Assembly: GCF_902459465.1 (NCBI RefSeq)
Contig: NC_047068.1
Location: 8,742,001-8,806,000, forward strand
From: Asterias rubens
Taxonomy: Eukaryota > Echinodermata > Asteroidea > Forcipulatida > Asteriidae
Length of the DNA stretch: 64,000 nucleotides
Direction: 5' to 3'
Numbering within the stretch: the first letter of the stretch is position 1; each line of letters begins with the position of its first letter. Below, piece after piece: positions 11,001-21,740 of the stretch. The notes below the pieces were generated by a model that searched no databases, was not told where the DNA came from, and saw only the letters and a list, made by a program, of their open reading frames with translations. Position numbers and translations under genes: made by a program.

Positions 11001-12297
11001 GATAAAGGCACTGGACACCTTTGGTAATTGTCAAAGAAAAGTCTTCTCACTTGGTGAATCTCAGCATATGCATAAAATTACAAATTTGTAAAAACTTGTG
11101 CTCAATTTGCATAAAAAAACCATTGTTGCACAAATTTGTGTTTTTCAGATGCACGAGGAAGGCCTGAGGCCTGTAGTCTTTCTCAGATTCAAATATTTCA
11201 GTGATGAAATTACCTCTTCTTAAAAATACTTTTTTTTTCTTCAGAGAGAGTCGTTTCTAACATTGTTTTGTCAACAGTCTCCGTTATTAGATACCAAGTA
11301 ATTTGTTTGCTAATTTATTATAATATTTAAAGGAACATTACATAATTGGTTTTTGCTAGCAAAAAAAGTGCTGGCAGTGTAAGCACTTTATGTAATCCAC
11401 CATACACATAAACTGACAAACCTGTAGAAGTTTGAGATCGATAGGCCATCTGGGTCACGAGAGTTCTAGTGAAAAAAAACCACATCAAATTTTGCATTGC
11501 ATCGATGACAAAGCAAAAATGAATAAAAACGCTCACTGAGCGATAAACCCCAAACGCGAATTTAGATTATTTATTTCTCATCCAATACGAAATTTCAGAC
11601 AGGAATATTTCAAGGGATATTTCTACTATCATCATTAGATGGTGTAAGTTTTATGTAAATCTATGATCTTGACGTGTTTTGTTTCTTACCAATTCTGTAA
11701 CGTTCCTTTAAAGTAATTACCAAATATGTCCAGGTGCTTTTAACTAATGCCCGCTATACCAGTCTAAGCACACACAAACATAACGAGAGGTCATCAGTAC
11801 TAATTCTATAGACCTAATCATGGTGCGGCAATCTTGATTTTCTCACATTCAAAGATCAATGTGACCAAACCGATGCTGGAAGGAAAATTAGCCTGTTTCC
11901 TTATTGTAAAAAAAAAGCATTGTCATTCATTACTGTTACTGAGACAGAGAATAATATGTTCAAAATAGTGGCATAGTAATTAAGGTCGTTGTTAATGCAT
12001 TGTGATAAAGGACAGCGATAGATCATGTACATCTGATGATGATGATTATTGTTATCAACCCCATTGTCGTAATTATTTTGAAAATGTAATACCATTTCCT
12101 AAAGATGACTTTGTATTTTTGTGTTCGTTCCTTTTTAGACCAGCGTGTTTGTTGTACACATGAACAGCACCGTGAACCCGTTCTGCTACGCCATAGCCAA
12201 CCCACTGTACATGGATGCATTTATGAATCTTGTTTGCTGCGGTAGACGCACCAGACGCAGAGATAGTCACGTTCAAGGGAGTAATATTAAACGCTGA
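5371..12297 (+). CDS. Muscarinic-like orphan GPCR, two coding exons (5371-6624, 12139-12297)
   Basis: Exon 1 gives 418 residues and ends in phase 0 (CAG|GTATGT at 6624/6625). Exon 2 starts after TTTTTAG at 12138 and gives 52 residues plus TGA, for a 470-aa receptor. Exon 2 supplies TM7 with MNSTVNPFCYA, which contains NPxxY, then a short basic tail with two cysteines that could be palmitoylated. The protein differs from copy 1 at four residues (Glu/Asp in the N-terminus, Ile/Val and Thr/Ile in ICL3, Leu/Met in TM6) against about seven silent changes. Family features: DRY, Cys3.25-ECL2 disulfide, CPTC in ECL3 and NPxxY are kept; Asp3.32, Trp6.48 and Asn6.52 are replaced. It should sit in the plasma membrane and couple to a G protein, with an unknown ligand. 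The 5.5-kb intron is filled with MITEs, one of them 25 bp after the donor. Confidence 0.88.
6654..7003. mobile_element. Family D foldback MITE (350 bp), inserted at TTAA
   Basis: Left end AGCCATTGTACACTTTCGG; right end is the inverse with one change. TTAA flanks it at 6650-6653 and 7004-7007. GPCR copy 1 holds the uninterrupted site, one TTAA at 1803-1806. The element is non-coding. It lies 29 bp downstream of the exon boundary, in the intron. Another copy is at 33066-33511. Confidence 0.9.
7722..8099. mobile_element. Family A foldback MITE, forward
   Basis: TTAA is present at both ends (7722-7725, 8096-8099). It matches the copy at 2711 as part of the segmental duplication, apart from an extra 30-odd bases near 7915-7950 and a diverged right end. 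Confidence 0.85.
8338..8710. mobile_element. Family B foldback MITE
   Basis: Family B ends read AGGAACRTTACAGAATTGGT or close variants, inverted at the other end, and sit at TTAA. Here TTAA is at 8338-8341 and the right flank has decayed to TTTAG. The core includes the phrase GGCCGATCGATCTCAAAC, shared with the copies at 11331 and 47908. Confidence 0.8.
8851..9597. mobile_element. Family A MITE split by a second family A MITE
   Basis: The outer element runs 8851-8931 and resumes at 9296-9597. Its ends are TTAAAGGCATAGGGCAC and the inverse ending at TTAA 9594-9597. The reading across the break (ACATGTTATGC then TTAAAATAACG) matches intact copies, which show the inner element was inserted at an internal TTAA. 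Confidence 0.88.
8936..9291. mobile_element. Nested family A MITE, reverse
   Basis: Inserted in the outer copy with TTAA at 8932-8935 and 9292-9295. The termini are AGGAAAGGTACACG and its inverse, a sub-variant of the usual AGGCAGTGGACAC ends. Confidence 0.88.
9598..11001. other. GPCR intron segment without gene; diverged tandem duplication
   Basis: Two stretches, about 9715-9840 and 9915-10045, share order and wording (CAAGGGACGTTTATACAAGACTC against CAAGGAACTTTATAAGACTC in spaced form, then TTTTATGTTTTGTGTTGTGCGTATAG against TTTTACGTTATGTGTTGCGCATATAG). They are a decayed direct duplication of about 205 bp. I see nothing further to 11001. Confidence 0.5.
11002..11743. mobile_element. Family A MITE split by a family B MITE
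   Basis: The left part starts at AAAGGCACTGGACACC and runs to 11326; the right part, AGTAATTACC to GTCCAGGTGC, resumes after 11711. The interruption is a family B element at a TTAA. Confidence 0.85.
11331..11707. mobile_element. Nested family B MITE
   Basis: Flanked by TTAA at 11327-11330 and 11708-11711. Left end AGGAACATTACATAATTGG, right end the inverse CCAATTCTGTAACGTTCCT. It has no ORF of note. Confidence 0.85.
12139..12297 (+). CDS. TM7 / C-terminal exon of the muscarinic-like GPCR
   Basis: A phase-0 exon after a pyrimidine run and TTTTTAG. It encodes the end of ECL3, TM7 with NPFCY, an amphipathic helix-8 region and a basic tail (CCGRRTRRR), with TGA at 12295-12297. It is the only TM7 exon on the + strand in the window, so it serves copy 2 and, if copy 1 is functional, copy 1 as well. 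It is about 90% identical in bases to the - strand exon at 58312-58461 over their alignable part. Confidence 0.9.
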   Translation, partial: TSVFVVHMNSTVNPFCYAIANPLYMDAFMNLVCCGRRTRRRDSHVQGSNIKR

Positions 12298-12305
12298 GTT
12301 ATAGA

Positions 12306-12485
12306 CCCAATTTCATAGAGCTGCTTAAGCAAAAAAGGCAACTGAGCACAACACAATTATGCTAACCAGAATAAGGTTACCAGCCTAACTACCATGTCCC
12401 ATGTACAATTTTATGACTGATATCTTGCCAATTTCTGCTTAGCAGAGATGTGTCAAGCAATATTTTTGCTCTATGAAATTGGGCC
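12306..12485. mobile_element. Family F foldback (CCCAATTTCATAGAGCTG)
   Basis: Starts CCCAATTTCATAGAGCTGC and ends with the inverse CTATGAAATTGGGCC, 180 bp in all. It begins nine bases after the GPCR stop codon, so it probably forms the 3' UTR. Confidence 0.7.
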
Positions 12486-12998
12486 ATGGATCCGAGCTCC
12501 TATAGAACCATGCTAAGCGGAAAAAATTGTTTAGCAAGTGTTTCATGTTAAGCCATATTGAATGGGGTATCAGTTAAAAACCGTGTAGTGGATAATATTT
12601 TTGACACCCAACCAGTTTTTCTTTTGTAAAAGATTTAAAATTATAATGGTTGTAACATAGCATGCACTCATGTTGATTTTGTATATTATGTGTAAAAACC
12701 ACTGGAGAATAATTGTCTACACTCTGTAGACATTTTGCACTGACGTTATATGATGAATGCCCTTGGTCTGACCAAAACGTAAAAACAAATTCTCAAAAAG
12801 GGTAAAGACTGAGGAAACCACACAACCTGTCCAATGCTAACCCAGCTCTAAAGATTACACAGAAGACCGAAATTTTTTCAATATATTTCTTAATAATTTG
12901 TGCGGTTTTTTTTAAGAGAAAAATAGCAGTATAGATATAACACAAATAAATCAAACAATTACCACCACCCTTCATAATTCAGCGGGGCCCGGAGCCCA

Positions 12999-13290
12999 GG
13001 GCCCAATTTCATAAAGCTGTTTATACCGGTAAGCAAATGTGTGTGCTTACTGTGGCAGAAAAATGTGCGTAAGCATAAACGTATTTGTCACAATGATTTC
13101 TCAAGTAAGCAGTAGGCGCGCAGGCATCGTCATCATGGATTTGATTTGTTCAGTCACTCATAATTATGTGGTTATCGCGGATTAGCTAGCACTTACCATT
13201 GCTTACGGTAAACAGCAGAAATAGAAATTCTGCTAATGGACACTCCGTAAACTCAAAACGGTCGCTTACATGTTTTATAAAATTGGGCCC
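12999..13290. mobile_element. Family F foldback, longer copy
   Basis: The ends GGGCCCAATTTCATAAAGC and TTTTATAAAATTGGGCCC are inverted, with further inner inversion of GCTTAC-containing segments. The 513 bp between this and the previous copy show nothing recognisable. Confidence 0.7.
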
Positions 13291-13724
13291 TTATTGCGAG
13301 GCCAAACCACACTCTCACGTATACGCGCGTCTTTTAATCTGAGTGACGTCACCACCCTCACTGCCAGGCTCAAGTCAAATATGATATTAGGAACTTCATT
13401 AACTATTCAGATCCCATTAATAGGCTTAACTGATCAGTATCTGTCCTAAAATTCTTCACAAAAAATAGACACCATGGCTTTCTTAAAAGAGGGTCACCGA
13501 GACTTGGCCATGACTTTTGAACGCAGATGCTTGTAATTCAATGCTTTTAATGGTCAGATATTCTCCTATATCAACAGTGATATTCCGGAAGCCTGAAAAC
13601 GCATTACTTTAGATTAACCTGGTCATTTCTTGCCCAGCGGCCTTTGTCGCGTTGTTTTGTAAATTCGTGCAAAACTTAAAACTGTAAAACAACGGGGGTT
13701 TTCCGTAATGCGATTAAAACCACG
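13291..13724. other. Nothing recognised
   Basis: AT-rich single-copy-looking sequence without an ORF of interest, RNA gene or repeat that I can name. Confidence 0.5.
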
Positions 13725-13890
13725 TTAAAGGTACTGGACACTATTGTACTCAAAATAGTTGTTAGCGTTGATGCTTACTTGGTCAACGAGCAATGAAGAG
13801 CTGTTGATAGAATCAAACATCGTGAGAAACAGCTCCCTTTGAAGTAACGTAGTATTATTGAGGTCTCGAATTCAATTCAAATATTTTGGT
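13725..13890. mobile_element. Family A MITE fragment, reverse
   Basis: Left end with TTAA and AGGTACTGGACACTATTG is present. The element stops shortly after the conserved AGCTCCCTTTGAAGTAACG block, where family C sequence begins. Confidence 0.7.
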
Positions 13891-14157
13891 GGGCAATTGC
13901 TTCTGGTTTCGTGGTTTTCTGTTTTCTGTGAGAACTATTATGGGAGTCAAAAAGTCAAAAAGTTTACTCCCATAATTAATGACCGACCGTGTTAGTCGAC
14001 GAGTTAAAAGGAAAACCGTGCAGTTTCGAAACATGTTTATGTGTATCATTGTATTCTACCTTTACAACATCTTTCTAGCCATATGCATTTTATAACAAAG
14101 AGTTACAAACGCTTTTTAAAGAACAACTAGACCAATCCAAGGCAACATGTTTCTTTA
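13891..14157. mobile_element. Family C foldback fragment
   Basis: Shares with 51811-52206 the centre (TGGGAGTCAAA and its inverse, then GACCGACCGTGTTAGTCGAC) and the right end GATCCAAGGCAACGTGTTCC with changes. The left end is missing, replaced by the family A fragment. Confidence 0.7.
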
Positions 14158-15120
14158 ACATTGTTAAAAGAGAACATGAAACAGAAAGCGTAAATAAGAT
14201 TCAGGACTTCAGAATATACTCTTTAAAAGCATACCTCTTCTTACTTGGGCTCTTCATAACGAAATCCGACTGTACTATTTCTATAGTGCCGCGTTTTATA
14301 CTTTAAAATGAAAGCCGAACACGCATGGCTTGTTAACGTGCCTTACAAAATGCAAACAAATGAAATGGGCTGCTTTTATGTAAAAATTAACCGTAAAAAC
14401 CTATAATTATCTCCAACAAAACTGTCTTTTTATATTTTTTATAAAGGGCTTTTAAAATTCCGCGTTGAATTAATTATTTCGATTTGTGTTTTCTGTTTTT
14501 AGAAACTACGGATCGGACGATTATGGACAACAGCTCTAATCAATATTTATTTAAAGTAAATACTTTTCCCATTCGTTATGTTCCTATAAAACAACCACGT
14601 TCAAAAAAAATCATGCCCCAAAACACCCTTGCTCATGAATGACTCAATGTTATTTTGTGTTTACCCATTTGATTATGGCAGTGTACAGTAAATATGTCTC
14701 TGGTGTTTGGAGTTCTTATTTTATTACATGAATGTCCCTCTTTTTGCAGCACCTTGTTGGTTGATAGTGGTTTACAAAATTGTATTATATTAGTTTGTTT
14801 AACTTGTAACCAACTAACAAACAAACAAACAAACAAACAAGCAAAAAAGACACACACAAAAACCACAAAAAAACATTTATGAATATTCTCCGTCATCCAG
14901 GCAATTTTGGTATAGATTATAATCAAGTCAAACACCCCAACAAACAAAACAGGCAAACAAATAAACAGACAAACAGACAAACAAATAAAGAATCAGCCCA
15001 ACAACCACATTATACGAGTATACATCGATTCACATTTACTCCTATTACAGGCAAATTTTATTCACTAAGCTAGCGGATGTATCTCTGTCAGTGAGGCTCA
15101 AATTAAAAAAAAACCTTATA
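14158..15120. other. No gene; AAAC/AAAT simple repeats
   Basis: AACA-type tetranucleotide runs occur at about 14813-14842 and 14938-14990, separated by a segment of about 100 bases. The rest shows no supported feature. Confidence 0.5.
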
Positions 15121-15342
15121 AGGGCCATGTCAAACGAGGCAATTTACGGGCAACCAGTTCCAGGCAATCTCCATGAAGAAAATGCATCCACATTTGAATG
15201 TTCACCTATTTCTCTTGTGGATCGTAAGACAATGTTTGCAAATTGACCCGTAATCTACCAAAGTGGTCATGTAGAGTATGCACTGCAGTTGGTTGCCACC
15301 AAGTTGCCTGCAGAAGTTGCCTCGTGTGACAAGGCCCTAACA
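15121..15342. mobile_element. Foldback element (AGGGCCATGTCAAACGAGGC)
   Basis: The left end, AGGGCC then TCAAACGAGGCAA, is matched inverted on the right by TTGCCTCGTGTGACAAGGCCCT. Inner inversions involve CAACCAGTT and TTGCCTG. About 220 bp, non-coding. Confidence 0.65.
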
Positions 15343-16098
15343 ATTCATTCAACAATCCACATGGTTGAGCTATCATCAATGCAGGGTCTTATTTGTCGGA
15401 CATGAATGAAGACGGCAAAGTCACGATTTGAAACGGATCCAATGTGAGACATGACACGAGACAATCAAATGAAAAAATGTGATATGTTGTATCTCTTTGT
15501 ATTACTATTTAAAAAATCATCCTAATATAACATCCGCTGATGCTTCTTTGTCAGCAAGTTAAAGTTTTAACTAGTTGTAATATTTCTTAATTGATACATT
15601 ATAGTTCCCTTGGGACATTGAAAATACATTTTAATTGGTTTCCACTTGTATTGCATTGTTTTGCAACTATTAAAAGAGATTCGTATTGCACATTACTCTC
15701 GGCGAGTTAAAGTGTCTCTTTCTTAATTATAGCCTTTGTGCGCACGTCTCGCGCGTGTCGACAAGAAAAAAGAATCGAACGAAGAATATACATTTTTCTT
15801 TGAAATCAAATCTTCTTTTTGCATTCTATTTACACAAAATTCTTGAAAATGCAAACACAATGTTGTAAATGCTATTTAATTTTGTTTGTTAAATTAACAT
15901 TGAAACAAAACGGAAACTTGAGAAAGTAGGTCTATTTTTCATCAACCCATTGCTAATGGTACCCGAATTGCGCGCATGAACAACTCGATAGGGTTCTTTA
16001 CCGTGTTAGTCCTATAGCCTTTTGTCAAGGACTTCGTGGCTTCGAGAGCCGCGATCCCAAGCGACTGGAAATGGAGACCACACTTCGCCTACCTTAAC
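15343..16098. other. Nothing recognised
   Basis: AT-rich sequence. No splice-flanked coding segment, RNA gene or repeat family was identified. Confidence 0.45.
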
Positions 16099-16288
16099 CT
16101 AGACTTGAATCAAGTCTCAATCTCGTGCCATCCCCAGAAAACTATTGTTGCATGATGCTCTGCATGCATTCCCCAACATGCATTCTCGGGACCACATCAT
16201 TTTTGGCGGATGACGGGTTGTTTCATTGTAAGTTATGGGTGATATGCTTAGGGACCTCTCACACGAGAATGGGACTTGAATCAAGTCT
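16099..16288. mobile_element. Second copy of the 184-bp TIR family
   Basis: Ends CTAGACTTGAATCAAGTCTC and the inverse GGGACTTGAATCAAGTCTA, as at 2470-2653. Inside, an inner inversion (TCTCGTG with CACGAGA) is present. Target duplication is not clear here. The remaining DNA to 16972 shows nothing I can name. Confidence 0.75.
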
Positions 16289-16972
16289 AACCCTAACCCT
16301 CCCCATAATCGCCACTCGGTTCGCGCACGTGGTCTCCCGTTCCAGTCGTCGCTCCGCCGTGTACGCCACGGAAAAAAAAACCGGAAGTTCGAGTCCGTGC
16401 GAGACGTGCTTAGTCTGATGTACTATACGGTGTACAGTTTGCATGTGTGCATGGCCAGCCTACGTGGAAATCTGTAAAGATTCGACAGGCTTTACAAGCA
16501 CATGGCACGATAAGCCTTATCCATGGGTAAAAGGGGACTTATACCTTTGCAAAGCTTGTTTTTAACCATTCGATTAACCAATCCTAATTAATGTAGATAC
16601 AATAAAACTGACATGTTGCGATCATTTCATTACGAAAAATGGTAGTGTTTTGGAGACTTCGTCGAAAATCCGGAGTGATAGTGTACGCACCGGAGTTATC
16701 TGAGAAACTTATCTATAGGGCCTGTAGAAACATTTCCCAAATTCAAATTTTGTGGGATAAAAACTAAATTTTTTTCCCATAACCACATATTGTATACTTC
16801 AAAATAAAATTATTCTCAAAATGCTTCATATTATTGAAAGCTGATGTTCTTTTATCCAAGTAAGTTTTTAATGCGATCATCAGACGGGTCCGTAGGGCTA
16901 CTTAAATATTTTTTATTATGTTGACGACTACATTGAAATAAGTAGAGATGAAGGCCCATCCACTGCAAAAAC

Positions 16973-17620
16973 TGGGATGTTTTCAAACTAGGGTTGTTTT
17001 CAAACTAGGGTTGTTTCAAATTGGGTGTTTTCAAACTGGGTTGTTTCAAACTGGGGTGTTTTCAAACTGGGTGTTTTCAAACTAGGATTGTTTCAAACTG
17101 GGTGTTTTCAAACTGGGTGTTTTCAAACTGGGTGTTTTCAAACTAGGGTTGTTTCAAACTGGGGTGTTTTCAAACTGGGTGTTTTCAAACTGGGTGTTTC
17201 AAACTGGGTGTTTTCAAACTAGAGTTGTTTCAAACTGGGTGTTTTCAAACTGGGTGTTTTCAAACTGGGTGTTTTCAAACTATTGTTTCAAACTGGGGTG
17301 TTTTCAAACTGGGTGTTTTCAAACTGGGTGTTTTCAAACTGGGTGTTTTCAAACTAGGGTTGTTTCAAACTGGGGTGTTTTCAAACTGGGTGTTTTCAAA
17401 CTGGGTGTTTCAAACTGGGTGTTTTCAAACTAGAGTTGTTTCAAACTGGGGTGTTTTCAAACTGGGTGTTTTCAAACTGGGTGTTTTCAAACTGGGATGT
17501 TTTCAAACTAGGGTTGTTTCAAACTGGGGTTTTTTCAAACTGGGTGTTTTCAAACTGGGTGTTTTCAAACTGGGGGTTTTCAAACTGGGGTTTTTCAAAC
17601 TGGGGGTTTTCAAACTAGTT
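16973..17620 (+). repeat. 15-16 bp minisatellite (TTTTCAAACTGGGTG) with higher-order repeat
   Basis: About forty tandem units of TTTTCAAACTGGGTG and variants (CTAGGGTTG, CTGGGGTG, CTAGAGTTG). Variant order is itself repeated: the CTAGAGTTG variant at 17220 recurs at 17431 with the same variants before it, giving a 211-bp higher-order period. The array lacks stop codons in some frames, so it shows long apparent reading frames of FKLGV/FQTGC units; I do not regard these as genes. Confidence 0.95.
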
Positions 17621-17625
17621 GAAAA

Positions 17626-18006
17626 AAAGGTACCGGACACGTTTGGTAATTACCAAACCAGTTCTCACTTGGTCTATCCCAACATGCACACAAATAAAAA
17701 ATCATTGAAAATTTTGACTCATTTGGTCATCGAAGTTTCAAGAGAACAGTTTGACAGAAAAAGCACCCTTGTTGCACACATTTTTGTGCTTTTATTTAGA
17801 TGCCTTAAAAGGGCTTCAGGTGTGATGTCTTTTAATAGTTGAGTGGACAATTACCTCTTTCTAAAGATACTACGTATCTTACTTCAGAGTGAGACGTTTC
17901 TCACAAGTGTTTATCAACACCTCTTCATAGCTATAACTCCTTACTAAGTAAGTTTTACGCTAACAATCATTTTGAGAAATTACCACTATTGTGTCCAGTG
18001 CCTTAA
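17626..18006. mobile_element. Family A MITE, forward
   Basis: Abuts the minisatellite directly; the left end has AAGGTACCGGACACGTTTGG and the right end GTGTCCAGTGCC followed by TTAA at 18003-18006. Confidence 0.8.
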
Positions 18007-18191
18007 AATTTATTATCTTGGTATTTATTTACACCGCCACTGTGTTAAACCTCACCAATTACATTATAGTATGATGGGGGATAACCAGCACCGTGTCGGT
18101 GTTATCATTGTGTATACACCGGGAGAGTCAATTTAACACACAGTCTCTGCAGTGATTTTTTATTTTTTTGGTAACCTGCAGATGATTTGTT

Positions 18192-18564
18192 TTAAAGACA
18201 GTGGACACTATTGGTAATTGTCAAAGACCAGTCTTCTCACTTGGTGTAGCTCAACATATGCATGAAATAACAAACCTGTGAAAATTTGAGCTCAATCGGT
18301 CGTCGAAGTTGCGAGATAATAATGGGGAAAAAACACCCTTGTCACACGAAGTTGTGTGCGTTTAGTTGGTTGATTTCGAGACCTCAAATTCTAAACCTGA
18401 GTTTTCGTGGAAAAATACTTCTTTCTCGAAAACTATGTCACATCAGAGAGAGCCGTTTCTCACAATGTTTTATACTATCAACCTCTCCCCATTACTCATC
18501 ACCAAGTAAAGTTTTATGTTAATAATTATTTTGAGTAATTACCAATAGTGTCCACTGCCTTTAA
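18192..18564. mobile_element. Family A MITE, forward, near-complete
   Basis: TTAA at 18192-18195 and 18561-18564. A good type copy: left AAGACAGTGGACACTATTGG, right CCAATAGTGTCCACTGCCTT. About half of the central hairpin (GATTTCGAGACCTC with its inverse) is deleted. Confidence 0.88.
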
Positions 18565-19313
18565 GGGGAAATCAATGTGAAGTCCCGTGAACTCAAAATT
18601 ATACGGACAATATTGGCACAGAACCAAACATATGGCAGCATTAATCAAGTTTACCTGTATATACCTGCCTGTAGATTCGGGCTCTGCATAATGAAGGCTC
18701 GAATGAAGCCTTATTAAACGCACATCCTATTCACACACACAAACTTACTTCAAAGTTGAAAAATAAATACATATACAGTGAAACTGACACTTCATTTAAA
18801 ATGTTAATAACTGAACACTTTTAAATCACTCGAGAGCGAGATGACAATTATGCCTCCGTCGCTCTTCAAAATTAATTGTGTACTTCAAAAGGATGGTCTT
18901 CAGTGGTCAAGAAGTTCGACCGTGGAGGAAGTTCGCAAAGGCGCGCACTTACCTCCAACACCCTTCGCACGTGACCTCTAAGACTTTCGCTATACTCCAC
19001 CCCCTTTTTTTTGCGCAGTTTGTTTTCTGCAATTTTTATTTCTGTACATCAAAATTGCCACTGTCGTATTGCTTTTCAATGGGAAATATTCTTTCTCTAA
19101 AAGGTTTCAAAAGGGGAATCATTAAAACAAAAAAAGAAGCAATTTGTGAGTATGGCAATTCTAATGTACATGACAAAAATTGCCCCGTACAACCGGGCCG
19201 CGCAAACGGGCATGCCTTGGGACTCGACTGCCTTCGGGGCACAGGGTTATAGGCCTATACGGTATGGATACCGATTGGTCCTTTTGGCTGGTGTTTGATC
19301 CCTGTTCACTCAC
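18565..19313. other. Nothing recognised
   Basis: An open frame of 124 codons at 18878-19252 has no recognisable domain and no splice context; I treat it as chance. Confidence 0.4.
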
Positions 19314-19612
19314 TTAAGGGCATGACACCATTGCTAATTACTCAAATCAATTATTACATACAAACTTACTTGGTAAAGAGCAATGGAGAGCTGTTGATAA
19401 AAACATTTTATAACACATTGTGAGACACAGTGCCCTCTGAAGTAACGTATTTTTTTGTCAGGCCTGAGGTATTTTATTTTTATTTTAGGCATCTGAAGGC
19501 ACAAAACTATTGTGCATACAAGTGTTTTCCTTTCATTATTGTCTTGCAATTTCGATGACAAATTGAATCAAAATGTTCACACATTCGTTATTTTATGCAT
19601 GTTTTGGACGTA
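19314..19612. mobile_element. Family A MITE, reverse, right end lost
   Basis: TTAA at 19314-19317, then the usual order up to TTATTTTATGCATG near 19605, where similarity stops. The sequence from there to 20295 shows nothing I can name. Confidence 0.75.
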
Positions 19613-20295
19613 CCTCGATGATAACGTAGGCTACAAATGAAATACAGGCCACACAATTTAATAATGTTTTTTTTTTTCACGTGAGGAACATAACGTGAAA
19701 TTACATTCACCAGGCGTATAAAACTGCATACATTAATTGTTAAGTAAAAAGTAAACATGCATATAATACAATAGACAACAAAGCCACAGCAAGACCCATT
19801 CAAAGCAAGGAAAACCATGAAACATTCGGTAAAATGTAATAGTTCTGTATTAAAACGAAAGATGAAACCTTTTGTCATTGAACGTGATTTTGAAGAGCAT
19901 TTTGGTACAATTTTACAAAATTACTGCTTGTCAGGTGGAGCAGAGTGGAGTCTGGTGAACAAAGAGACGAATACCCGACCTAACAATTTATAAAGCGAAT
20001 TGTTTGGTCAAGCCTTTCCATTGCTAATAAACAGACCAAGCTGGTTAGCACGGACGGCCTATTGATAATAAAATATTAGCAAAACATTCAATCGTAGCCT
20101 TTAAACATTCACGGCAAAATAGCATTAGAAACCGTGTATATTGTTTCCATACGGTATACTGCAGATGGCCAATTAGTGAAGGCACCCTTAAAAGCAGTAA
20201 CGGTCAGTTTGGAAGCCTATGTTATCAGGCACTAAATACAAAGCAGGAACTGCATGAGCAGATGAGCCAGTGACCTAAGAGTGGATGTGATCACC

Positions 20296-20670
20296 TTAAC
20301 GGCGATGGACACCTTTGGTAATTGTCAAAGACCTATCTTCTCACTTGGTGTATCTCAACATATACATAAAAATAACAAGCCAGTGAAAATTTGGACTCAA
20401 TTAGTCATCAACGTTGCAAAAGAAAAATTAAAGAAAAATACACCCTTGTCGCACAAGTTGTGCTTTCAGATGCTTGAGCTGAGTTCTCGAGAATTCAGTT
20501 CAAATATTATTTTATTGAGAAATTACTCCTTTCTCAAAAACTACACTTCAGAGGGAGCCGTTTCTCACAATGTTTTATACTATCAACAGCTCTCCATTTC
20601 TCGTTACCAAGTAAGTCTTTATGCTTACAATTGTTTTTTAGTAAGTACCAATAGTGTCCACTGCCTTTAA
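20296..20670. mobile_element. Family A MITE, forward
   Basis: TTAA at 20296-20299 and 20667-20670. It is followed after three bases by an oppositely oriented copy. Confidence 0.85.
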
Positions 20671-20673
20671 AGT

Positions 20674-21007
20674 TTAAAGACAGTGGACACTATTGGTAGT
20701 TACTCAAAAAAATTATTAGCATAAAACCTTATTGGTAAGAGTTATGGGGGAGCTGTTGATGGTATAAACCACTGTGAGAAACGGCTCCCTCGCGAAGTAA
20801 TTTTTCCACAAATTTGATTTCGAGAAATCAAGCATCTGAAAGCACACAACTTCATGTTTAGGTTGTTTTTCTTTCATTATTATCCCGCAACTTCGACGAC
20901 CGATTGAGCTCAAATTTTCACAGGTTTGTTATTTTATGCATATGTTGAGATACACAAAGTGAGAAGACTGGTCTTTGACAATTACCAATAGTGTCCAGTA
21001 TCTTTAA
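20674..21007. mobile_element. Family A MITE, reverse, adjacent to its neighbour
   Basis: TTAA at 20674-20677 and 21004-21007. Only AGT separates the two TTAA sites of the pair, so the two copies form a long inverted repeat of about 700 bp in total. Confidence 0.85.
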
Positions 21008-21740
21008 GTGGCAGAGACAAAGTTGGAAATTCATTGTGGCCAATCAACTGTGCAGATTGCAGAGGTGCACTATACCACAAGCCATCAATAACCTTTTGGA
21101 ACCGTTATCACTAAAATGCAGTGCTGTCGATGAAAGGGTAAAACCAACATTATTATTGCTGAGCAATTCGTCTTCTAATTCCATTTTCTCATGCAAATTA
21201 CGTTCAGATAGATTAACTGCAAACCAGACAAAAAGTGAGAATTCTAAATCAGTATGATAAAAACAAACAAAAGTCTTAATCGTTGACACTGAATTCCTTG
21301 CAACTACAAAACTTTATAGCTCTGACATGAAAGTATGGATTTGTTTCTTCCCTTTGATTTATTACTTTTTTTATTATTTTAAGAACAAACTTGTCTGACA
21401 ATTAACTGTTCAATAAGATGGTTATGAATGACTATCTAGCTGAGGGACCACTTTTTTGGCGGTCACTATAAATGAAAATTCTGATTAAATTTTGATTAAA
21501 TTTCGTTCGATTATTATTACACAATAGAAAGGCTGTCTTCTTCGGACGAGATTTCTGTTTGGACAATGCAATTAGAAAGCAAAGACAGGTATACAGAAAA
21601 AGGTTGTGAACCAATGATTCTCATTTTTATAAGTGACCAGTGTTTTGATAATTCTTTTTTGAGACTAAAGTGAGGGATTTGGGAATACGGGCAAAATGAA
21701 AACAACAAGCAGACGTTGTTTTCTTTATTGACGCAGTGCA
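21008..21740. other. Nothing recognised
   Basis: AT-rich; short open frames on both strands have no domain or splice support. Confidence 0.4.

Noticed and set aside
16286-16303. Telomere-like CTAACCCTAACCCTC
   Set aside because: Only two units, at the edge of a MITE; too short for a telomeric tract.
17025-17842. Open frames up to about 200 codons of FKLGV/FQTGC repeats
   Set aside because: They are read-through of a stop-free minisatellite; every frame gives a similar repeat, and there is no signal peptide, splice or codon evidence of a gene.
18878-19252. 124-codon + strand open frame
   Set aside because: Composition is that of spacer DNA, with no domain or exon structure.
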